Position numbers and translations under genes: made by a program. Shown piece after piece: positions 57,618 to 64,000 of a DNA stretch of 64,000 nt. The stretch's first letter is position 1, and every line of letters starts with the position of its first letter. This DNA is from Paraburkholderia ultramafica (GTDB lineage Bacteria > Pseudomonadota > Gammaproteobacteria > Burkholderiales > Burkholderiaceae). The notes beneath the pieces were generated by a model. The model had not been told where the DNA came from, searched no databases, and worked only from the letters and a program-made list of their open reading frames with translations. The stretch is taken from contig NZ_CADIKK010000008.1 in NCBI RefSeq assembly GCF_902859915.1, forward strand, positions 1-64,000, written 5' to 3'.

Positions 57618-58649
57618 ATGACGATCGATACCCGAGACGACAGCCTGACCAGTCCGACGCTCACGCCGCAGCCGAACTTCTGCGTGCAGACCCACGTCGC
57701 TCATGACGCCGACGAACAGGCGCGCAATCTCCATGGCTGGAACCAGACCTACGACCAGTTGACCGCCGGCTGCTTTGTCGGCGGACTGACGGAGTTGTGC
57801 GTCGATCATATGCAGGTGTTTGTCGAGACGACCAGCCACACGCTGCGGCAAACCTGCGAAGTGCGAGAGGACGCGTACTGGTTCGGCATTCCGACTTGCC
57901 CCGCCGGCTCGGGACGCATCGACACGCAGGTGATTGCGGGCGATGCGCTTGCGTTCCGTCCGGGCGGCGTCGAATTCGAATTGCTGACCTCGGCGGGTTA
58001 TGAGATTTTCGGCGTGGTGGTGAAGGGCGACGTGCTGCGCCGGTACGCAGCGGAAGTGGAGCGCATCGATCTGGCCGATCATGTGCCGAACACGGAGGTC
58101 GTGCCGGTCGGCATGGCGCGCAAGGAGCGCCTGTGCGCGTCGCTGCGTCAGTTGCTCGACGACGGTGCGGCAAGCGGCGCGCCGTTGTCTTCGTTCGCGC
58201 GCAGCAATCTGCAGGCGTCGGTGCTGGCGTCGCTGTTCGACGTCGGCGCGTTGCCAGCTTCGGAGCCGGTTGCGATGCCGGCGCGGCCGCGTCGTCAGTC
58301 GATCGTGGCGGAAGCGCGCGAGTACGTGCTGGCCAACCGTGAGCGCGCGGTGAGCGTGCCGGAGTTGTGCGAGCGCCTCCATGTGAGCCGGCGCACGCTG
58401 CAATACTGCTTTCAGGATGTGCTCGGCATGGCGCCCGCTATGTATCTGCGCGCGATTCGCCTGAATGGCGCACGGCGCGATCTTTCGAATGCGTCGCGCG
58501 AATCACGCTCGGTGCAGGATGTCGCGGCGGCGTGGGGCTTCTGGCATTTGAGCCAGTTCGCGACCGATTACCGGAAGCTGTTCGGCATGCGGCCTTCGGA
58601 GACGTTGAAGGCGGCGGTGGGTGGGGGTGTGCGCTCGCTTTCACACTAG
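57618..58649 (+). CDS. eutR: AraC family activator of the ethanolamine cluster (EutR-like)
   Basis: A 343-residue regulator. The N-terminal ligand-binding region (about residues 25-220) is EutR/FeaR-like, and the C-terminal AraC HTH includes VSVPELCERLHVSRRTLQYCF and VQDVAAAWGFWHLSQFATDY. ATG at 57618. It diverges from the aldehyde dehydrogenase gene, and by context it activates the cluster in response to ethanolamine, as EutR does in enterics. Confidence 0.82.
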   Translation: MTIDTRDDSLTSPTLTPQPNFCVQTHVAHDADEQARNLHGWNQTYDQLTAGCFVGGLTELCVDHMQVFVETTSHTLRQTCEVREDAYWFGIPTCPAGSGRIDTQVIAGDALAFRPGGVEFELLTSAGYEIFGVVVKGDVLRRYAAEVERIDLADHVPNTEVVPVGMARKERLCASLRQLLDDGAASGAPLSSFARSNLQASVLASLFDVGALPASEPVAMPARPRRQSIVAEAREYVLANRERAVSVPELCERLHVSRRTLQYCFQDVLGMAPAMYLRAIRLNGARRDLSNASRESRSVQDVAAAWGFWHLSQFATDYRKLFGMRPSETLKAAVGGGVRSLSH

Positions 58650-58751
58650 GCAGGCAAGCGGCATGCGAGCAGCAACCCGGTAGCCATCCCGCTGCACGCA
58701 GTTGCTACGCTCCGTCCGCGCGGAAAACGCACACCGACCATCCGCGCCGAC

Positions 58752-61064
58752 TCACTTGCGCAACAGGCGCAAGCCATTGCCCACCACCAGCAGGCTCGCA
58801 CCGACATCGGCGAATACCGCCATCCACATTGTGCCGAGGCTCATCAAGGTCAGCACGAGAAACACGCTCTTGATGCCAAGCGCCAACGCGATGTTCTGCA
58901 CCAGCACCGCATGCGTCGCCTTCGACAAGCGGATAAACAACGGGATCTTGCGCAGGTCATCGTCCATCAGCGCGACGTCGGCGGTTTCGATTGCGGTGTC
59001 GGTGCCCATCGCACCCATCGCGAAGCCGATGTCGGCGCGCGCCAACGCGGGCGCGTCGTTGATGCCGTCGCCGACCATGCCGACGGTCGCGCCGTCCGTC
59101 GACCATTGCGCGACCGCGCTCAGCTTGTCTTCCGGCAGCAGGTCGCCGCGCGCTTCGTCGATACCGACCTGCTGCGCGATCGCCGACGCGGTGTGCCGGT
59201 TGTCGCCAGTGAGCATCGCAGTGGCGACGCCGAGGTGGCGCAGTTCGGCGATGGCGGCGCGGCTCGTTTCCTTCACCGTATCGGCGATGGCGAATAGCGC
59301 CAGCACGCGTTCGGCGTCCAGTAGCATCACGACGGTTTTGCCTTGCCCTTCGAGCGTGTCGAGGCGCGCTTCGAGCGACGCCGAACAGCGGCCAAGCTCT
59401 TCGACCAGCCGATGATTGCCGAGCCAAAACGGCCAGCCGTCGATATCGCCACGTACGCCGCGTCCGCCGAGCGCCTCGAACGCATCGACCGTGACGTGCG
59501 CGATGCCGTCGTTTTTCGCCGCCGCCGCAATGGCCATCGACACCGGATGATCGGAGCGTCCCGCGAGACTCGCCGCGAGTATCCGGCAACGGATGGCATC
59601 GGCGTGAGCGTCGGCGTCAGCGGAGGAGGTCAGCATCTCGAACTCTGTCTGCACCGGTTTGCCGTGAGTGATCGTGCCGGTCTTGTCGAGCGCGAGCCGG
59701 CGCAGCTTGCGGCCCTGCTCGAGGTAGGTGCCGCCTTTGATCAGAATGCCCTTGCGCGCAGCGGCCGCGAGCCCACTGACGATCGTCACCGGCGTCGAGA
59801 TCACGAGCGCGCAGGGACACGCGATCACCAGCATCACCAGCGCCTTGTAGACCCACTCGTGCCACGGCCCGCCGAACAGCAACGGCGGCACGACCGCGAC
59901 GGCGAGCGCTATCGCGAACACGATCGGCGTGTACACCCGCGCGAACTGGTCGACGAAGCGTTGCGTCGGCGCCTTGGTGCCTTGCGCTTCTTCGACAGCG
60001 TGGATGATCCGCGCGAGTGTCGTGTTGCTGGCCGCGGCCGTGACGCGATAGTCGAACGAGCCCGCCTGGTTGATCGTGCCGGCGAATACGGCGTCACCCA
60101 TGGCCTTGTCGGTTGGCAGGCTCTCGCCGGTGATCGGCGCCTGATCCACGCTCGAGCGACCGGCGACGATCACGCCGTCGAGCGCGATCCGTTCGCCCGG
60201 CTTCACGCGCACCACCGCGCCGAGCGGGATCGCTTTGAGGTCGGTCAGGCGCCAGCCGCCGTCGGGCTGCTGCACGCTCGCCTGTTCCGGCGTGAGCTGC
60301 ATCAAGCCCTGAATCGCATTGCGGGCACGGTCGAGCGACTTCGCTTCGATCAATTCGGCGATCGTGAAGAGCACCATCACCATCGCGGCTTCCGGCCACT
60401 GGCGCAGGATCAGCGCGCCAGTCACGGCAATGCTCATCAGTGCGTTGATGTTCAGATTGCCGTTGCGGATCGCGAGCCAGCCCTTCCTGTACGTTGTGAG
60501 GCCGCAGGAGGCGATCGCGAGGATCGCCAGACCTGCAGCCAGCCAGAACGGTGCGCCGAACCAGCCAGCGGCCTCTGAGCCCGCCGCGGCGACGCCGGCG
60601 AGCGCGAGCGGCCACCACGGCTTGGGCGGCGCGTGAGGGATGGCCGTGGGCGCGGCGTCCGAGCCGGCGTTGGCGTCCGCCAGTTCGGGCGTGAAGTCGA
60701 GCGAACGGAGCGCGGCGAGGATCGAGTCGAGGGCGTCCGGCGCGTGTACGACGGTCAGCACGCGCTGCATCAGGTTGAAGTCCATGCTGCGCACGTCCGG
60801 CATGCGGCTGAGTTTCTTGCGGATCAGCGCTTCTTCGGTCGGGCAGTCCATCTGCATGATGCGGATGACGGTGCGCATGCCGTTGCCGATGGCTTCGGAT
60901 GGCGGCAGGGGGATCGGCACGGAGAGGGTGGCCGTGGCTGCGCAACAGCTCGCGGTTGTGTGGCTATGCGCGCACTCATGCCCCTGAGCATGCCCCTCAT
61001 GCCCATGCACACAGGCTTCGCCCGGTCCGTGGCGGTCTGCTTCGAGTTCGCTGGCGTGACGCAT
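58752..61064 (-). CDS. cadA: Heavy-metal P1B-type ATPase (Cd/Zn/Pb exporter)
   Basis: A 770-residue exporter. A His/Cys-rich N-terminus (HGHEGHAQGHECAHSHTT, CC) precedes one HMA domain whose metal motif is MDCPTEE rather than CxxC. Eight helices contain CPC (VIACPCALV); DKTGT (LALDKTGTITHGKPV), SDHPVS and VGDGINDAPAL are intact. MDCPTEE plus CPC is typical of Cd/Zn/Pb pumps rather than copper pumps. The divergent MerR gene and its operator support metal-induced expression. Confidence 0.9.
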   Translation of the reverse strand: MRHASELEADRHGPGEACVHGHEGHAQGHECAHSHTTASCCAATATLSVPIPLPPSEAIGNGMRTVIRIMQMDCPTEEALIRKKLSRMPDVRSMDFNLMQRVLTVVHAPDALDSILAALRSLDFTPELADANAGSDAAPTAIPHAPPKPWWPLALAGVAAAGSEAAGWFGAPFWLAAGLAILAIASCGLTTYRKGWLAIRNGNLNINALMSIAVTGALILRQWPEAAMVMVLFTIAELIEAKSLDRARNAIQGLMQLTPEQASVQQPDGGWRLTDLKAIPLGAVVRVKPGERIALDGVIVAGRSSVDQAPITGESLPTDKAMGDAVFAGTINQAGSFDYRVTAAASNTTLARIIHAVEEAQGTKAPTQRFVDQFARVYTPIVFAIALAVAVVPPLLFGGPWHEWVYKALVMLVIACPCALVISTPVTIVSGLAAAARKGILIKGGTYLEQGRKLRRLALDKTGTITHGKPVQTEFEMLTSSADADAHADAIRCRILAASLAGRSDHPVSMAIAAAAKNDGIAHVTVDAFEALGGRGVRGDIDGWPFWLGNHRLVEELGRCSASLEARLDTLEGQGKTVVMLLDAERVLALFAIADTVKETSRAAIAELRHLGVATAMLTGDNRHTASAIAQQVGIDEARGDLLPEDKLSAVAQWSTDGATVGMVGDGINDAPALARADIGFAMGAMGTDTAIETADVALMDDDLRKIPLFIRLSKATHAVLVQNIALALGIKSVFLVLTLMSLGTMWMAVFADVGASLLVVGNGLRLLRK

Positions 61065-61093
61065 TGGTGGCTTCCTGGTTCGATTTGTGGTCT

Positions 61094-61124
61094 AGTAAAC
61101 ACCTTGAAGCGACTACAAGGTCAA
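61094..61124 (-). promoter_or_regulatory. MerR-type promoter and operator of the metal ATPase gene
   Basis: On the minus strand TTGACC (61119-61124) and TTTACT (61094-61099) are separated by 19 bases, the long spacer of MerR-activated promoters. A dyad ACCTTG-N9-CAAGGT (61101-61121) fills the spacer. Confidence 0.75.
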
Positions 61125-61144
61125 GACCGCTATCCGGAGGGTCC

Positions 61145-61576
61145 ATGAAAATCGGCGAATTGGCGAAAATCGCCCATTGCACGACCGAAACCATCCGTTT
61201 CTACGAAAAAGAGGGCCTGTTGCCCGAAGCGGAGCGCACCGAGGCCAATTACCGCAGTTACACGGCGAAGCATGTTGAACGTCTGCGCTTCATCCGTAAT
61301 TGCCGCGCGCTCGACATGACCCACGACGAAATCCGCGCATTGCTGCGTCTGACGGACGCGCCGGCGAACGACTGCGGCGGTATCAATACGCTGATCGACG
61401 AGCACATCGCGCACGTCGACACGCGCATCGACGAACTGAAGCAACTGAAAGTGCAATTGACCACGTTGCGCGAGCAATGCCACGGCGACCATGTCGTCGA
61501 AGACTGCGGCATCGTGCACGGTCTGACCGAAATGGATGTGAGCGCGCCGCGTGCGCGGCATACGCATCTGGGTTGA
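61145..61576 (+). CDS. cadR: MerR family metal regulator (CadR/PbrR-like)
   Basis: A 143-residue regulator. The HTH is MKIGELAKIAHCTTETIRFYEK, split after IAHC, followed by a long dimerisation helix. Cysteines C77 (NDCGG), C112 (REQCHGD) and C121 (EDCGIVHGL) match the Cd/Pb-binding set, and a His-containing tail (RHTHLG) resembles CadR. It is divergent from the ATPase gene with an 80-base gap holding the operator. Confidence 0.9.
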   Translation: MKIGELAKIAHCTTETIRFYEKEGLLPEAERTEANYRSYTAKHVERLRFIRNCRALDMTHDEIRALLRLTDAPANDCGGINTLIDEHIAHVDTRIDELKQLKVQLTTLREQCHGDHVVEDCGIVHGLTEMDVSAPRARHTHLG

Positions 61577-61673
61577 CGCGCGCCGTCCGTAGAACGGCAG
61601 CAGTGACCCATTCATGGCCGGGGCATTCGTACAGCCCGGCCAATAAACCATCGAATCCAGTTGGAGAATCAAC

Positions 61674-61874
61674 GTGTTTACCTGTAGAAATCAGTCCTGC
61701 GAAGCGCAGTGGGAGCAATCGGACGTCGTCATCAAGAACGAAGGACAGGGACTCCTGTTCCGTTGCCCGATGTGCGGCGCGCGCAATTACGTCGAGCGTT
61801 TCGACGCGGACGATGGCTCGGTGCTCTACGAGCAGATCGAAGGCCGCCCCGCCCCTGGCCCCATGGCCGATTAG
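61674..61874 (+). CDS. Small zinc-ribbon protein
   Basis: A 66-residue protein starting at GTG 61674 (GGAG upstream). Two cysteine pairs (MFTCRNQSCEAQW and FRCPMCGARNYVERF) form a likely zinc ribbon. It is followed after 46 bases by dbpA and is probably cotranscribed with it. The function is unknown; RNA or protein binding would fit the fold. Confidence 0.72.
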   Translation: MFTCRNQSCEAQWEQSDVVIKNEGQGLLFRCPMCGARNYVERFDADDGSVLYEQIEGRPAPGPMAD

Positions 61875-61920
61875 TCCCCAGCCTTCAGCCTGACTTCAGC
61901 CAACAGCGAGCCATCACCCC

Positions 61921-63324
61921 ATGAACAGTCCCACCACCGCCGGCGCGCCGTTTAGCGAGTTGCCGCTAGCGCCCGCGACCCTCGCGAACCTGACGCAGCT
62001 CGGCTACGCCGAGATGACGCCGATTCAGGCCGCGAGCCTGCCGATCGCACTCGCCGGCCACGACCTGATCGCCCAGGCGAAAACCGGCAGCGGCAAGACC
62101 GCGGCGTTTTCGCTGGCGCTGCTGGCGCGTCTCGACGCGCGCAACTTCGCCGTGCAGGCGATGGTGCTGTGCCCGACGCGCGAACTCGCCGACCAGGTCA
62201 CGCAGGAAATCCGCCGCCTCGCGCGCGCGGAAGAAAACATCAAGGTGCTGACGCTGTGCGGCGGCACGCCGATGCGTCCGCAAACGGCGAGCCTCGAACA
62301 CGGTGCGCACATCGTGGTCGGCACGCCGGGCCGCATCATGGATCACCTCGAGCGCGGCAGCTTGCCATTGCAGTCGCTCAACACGCTGGTGCTCGACGAA
62401 GCCGACCGCATGCTCGACATGGGTTTCTTCGACGACATCGCGACCGTCGTGCAGCAATGCCCGAAAGAACGGCAAACGCTGCTGTTCTCGGCGACGTACC
62501 CCGAGGGCATCGTCAAGCTGAGCCAGCAGTTCCTGCGCAATCCGAAGGAAGTGAAACTCGCCGAGCGGCACGACAACACCAAGATTCGTCAGCGTTTCTA
62601 TGAAGTGACCGAAGATGGCCGGCTGCATGCCGTGGGTCTGCTGCTGAACCACTATCGTCCGGTCAGCACGCTGGCGTTCTGCAACACCAGGCAGCAATGC
62701 CGCGATCTGCTCGACGTGCTGCGCGCGCAAGGTTTTCATGCGCTCGCGCTGCATGGCGAACTCGATCAGCGTGAGCGCGATCAGGTGCTGATCCAGTTCG
62801 CCAACCGCAGTTGCTCGGTGCTGGTCGCCACAGATGTCGCCGCGCGCGGCCTCGACATCGCGCAACTCGAGGCGGTGATCAACGTCGACGTGACGCCGGA
62901 CCCGGAAGTACACGTGCACCGTATCGGCCGCACGGGCCGCGCCGATCAGGAAGGCTGGGCGCTGAGTCTCGCGAGCATGAACGAGATGGGCCGCGTCGGC
63001 AGTCTCGAACAGGCGCAGAAGCGCGAAGTCGAATGGCACAAGCTGTCCGAACTCACGGCGGCGAGCAATGAACGACTGTTGCCGCCGATGGAGACGCTGC
63101 AGATTCTCGGCGGCCGCAAGGAAAAGATCCGTCCCGGCGACGTGGTCGGCGCGCTGACCGGCGAGGCGGGTTTCGCCGGCTCGCAGATCGGCAAGATCAA
63201 CGTGACCGAAATGTCGACCTATGTGGCGGTGGAGCGCAGCGTCGCGCGTGACGCGCTGCGCAAGCTCAGCGCCGGCAAGGTGAAGGGCAAGAAGGTCAAA
63301 GTCCGTTTGATGGACGAAGCCTGA
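61921..63324 (+). CDS. dbpA: ATP-dependent RNA helicase DbpA
   Basis: A 467-residue DEAD-box helicase acting in 50S assembly at 23S rRNA hairpin 92. The Q motif (LAPATLANLTQLGYAEMTPIQ), Walker A (AKTGSGKT), PTRELA, DEAD (VLDEADRM), SAT and HRIGRTGR are all present. A C-terminal DbpA RNA-binding domain (residues about 390-465, IRPGDVVGALTGEAGF, IGKINVTEMSTYVAV) gives the specific assignment. Confidence 0.94.
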   Translation: MNSPTTAGAPFSELPLAPATLANLTQLGYAEMTPIQAASLPIALAGHDLIAQAKTGSGKTAAFSLALLARLDARNFAVQAMVLCPTRELADQVTQEIRRLARAEENIKVLTLCGGTPMRPQTASLEHGAHIVVGTPGRIMDHLERGSLPLQSLNTLVLDEADRMLDMGFFDDIATVVQQCPKERQTLLFSATYPEGIVKLSQQFLRNPKEVKLAERHDNTKIRQRFYEVTEDGRLHAVGLLLNHYRPVSTLAFCNTRQQCRDLLDVLRAQGFHALALHGELDQRERDQVLIQFANRSCSVLVATDVAARGLDIAQLEAVINVDVTPDPEVHVHRIGRTGRADQEGWALSLASMNEMGRVGSLEQAQKREVEWHKLSELTAASNERLLPPMETLQILGGRKEKIRPGDVVGALTGEAGFAGSQIGKINVTEMSTYVAVERSVARDALRKLSAGKVKGKKVKVRLMDEA

Positions 63325-63333
63325 TAGTTGGAG

Positions 63334-63362
63334 AAGGACGGCTGCGCTCGCGGCCGTCCTTC
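63334..63362 (+). terminator. Hairpin after dbpA
   Basis: A perfect 9-bp stem (63334-63342 with 63353-63361) begins ten bases after the stop. There is no real T-run, so it is a weak terminator at best. Confidence 0.5.
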
Positions 63363-63622
63363 CGCGCATCACATTACGACATACCTCTGCTGTTTTCCTG
63401 GTTCTTCGTGCGGCCCGGTTTCTTCCCTGAAAGCCCTGTTCCGACTGGCCTCACCCACGGCGGCGCGTCTTGGCGCGAGCCATGACGTAAACGCATGCCG
63501 CGCATGACAAAGTTTCGATTGTGACGGTTCTTTGGCTGATGCCTAATCACCAGACCGGAAGGACCGCCGCGCCGTCGGCCGTTCGTGAATCCGCTGCCGG
63601 ATGGAGAAAGGGAGAAAGCCTT
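63363..63622. other. Upstream region of the aminotransferase gene
   Basis: About 260 bases. No structured leader or riboswitch was recognised. Confidence 0.35.
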
Positions 63623-64000
63623 ATGCAGAGCGCCATGCAAGCCCGCTCGAAACTGCCTGACGTAGGCACGACGATTTTTACCGTGATCGGTCAACTGGCT
63701 GCGCAACACGATGCGCTGAACCTGTCGCAAGGCGCGCCGAATTTCGCGCCGGACGCGAAACTGGTCGACGGTGTCGCTCAAGCGATGCGCGCCGGCCACA
63801 ACCAGTACGCGCCGATGGCCGGCATCGCCGCGTTGCGCGAAGCGCTCGCCGACAAGGTCGAAACGCTGTATGGCGTGCGCTATGACCCGGCCAGCGAAGT
63901 GACCGTGATCGCCAGCGCGAGCGAAGGGCTGTATTCGACGATCAGCGCTTTGGTGCACCCCGGCGATGAAGTGATCTACTTCGAGCCTTCGTTCGACAGC
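63623..64000 (+). CDS. Methionine aminotransferase-like PLP enzyme (YbdL type), partial
   Basis: The N-terminal 126 residues of a class I/II aminotransferase: RSKLPDVGTTIFTVIGQLAA, LNLSQGAPNFAPD, NQYAPMAGIAALREALADKV, SASEGLYSTISALVHPGDEV, YFEPSFDS. The start and these blocks match E. coli YbdL, which prefers methionine. The gene runs past the window edge, before the PLP-binding lysine. Confidence 0.85.
   Translation, partial: MQSAMQARSKLPDVGTTIFTVIGQLAAQHDALNLSQGAPNFAPDAKLVDGVAQAMRAGHNQYAPMAGIAALREALADKVETLYGVRYDPASEVTVIASASEGLYSTISALVHPGDEVIYFEPSFDS

Noticed and set aside
60780..60870. Loss of the CxxC motif in the P-type ATPase metal domain as a defect
   Set aside because: MDCPTEE is a known variant in Cd/Zn/Pb ATPases, so it is not a degenerate domain.

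Overview
The window is a high-GC chromosomal segment typical of Burkholderiaceae, most likely a Paraburkholderia chromosome 1. It carries the rpmH-rnpA-yidD-yidC-mnmE block on the minus strand, diverging from dnaA-dnaN-gyrB on the plus strand. Around it are metabolic loci common in this group: the end of a type II secretion cluster, L-arabinose uptake with an arabinonate dehydratase, a complete wsp surface-sensing operon and an ethanolamine utilisation cluster. No rRNA, tRNA or CRISPR array was recognised.

Layout. 1-924: gspM end and gspN. 1.0-6.3 kb: an outer-membrane efflux lipoprotein, a MarR regulator, an EmrB-type MFS pump without an adjacent EmrA, and small exported proteins. 6.5-10.5 kb: gshA and the alkA-ada alkylation-repair pair. 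10.67-10.77 kb: a candidate small RNA with two anti-Shine-Dalgarno boxes. 10.9-12 kb: a VOC protein and YaeQ. 12-19 kb: a LysR regulator diverging from araF-araG-araH-arabinonate dehydratase. 19-24.4 kb: small exported proteins, HIT, GlxA-like and SDR genes, with gene debris (a SpeG-like fragment and an lrp/mdeB deletion scar). 24.4-33.3 kb: wspA-B-C-D-E-F-R on the minus strand, a chemosensory route from surface contact to cyclic-di-GMP. 34.4-35.8 kb: a tyrosine integrase remnant at the 3' end of mnmE, a known island attachment site. 37.3-37.9 kb: a small HTH regulator with three upstream repeats. 38-46.6 kb: the yidC to gyrB housekeeping block.

46.7-50.05 kb is a decayed restriction-modification island: hsdM is joined to the last third of hsdR with hsdS lost, followed by an intact YgjP-like metalloprotease and a remnant of a different HsdM. 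It directly abuts a 370-bp AT-rich region with two perfect DnaA boxes, a candidate replication origin; the rpmH-dnaA gap with one box is the competing candidate. 50.5-58.6 kb: an AraC/GyrI-like regulator, ethanolamine permease, eutB, eutC, a DUF779 protein, acetaldehyde dehydrogenase and an AraC activator, which together would take ethanolamine to acetaldehyde plus ammonia and then to acetate. 58.7-61.6 kb: a metal P-type ATPase and its divergent MerR/CadR-type regulator. 61.7-64 kb: a zinc-ribbon protein, dbpA and the start of a methionine aminotransferase gene.

The main theme outside the core genes is repeated internal deletion. At least three loci (lrp/mdeB, hsdM/hsdR, speG) are reduced to scars, and two island ends near the origin have lost functional integrases. 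All calls were made by eye from motifs and family knowledge; no database search was run.
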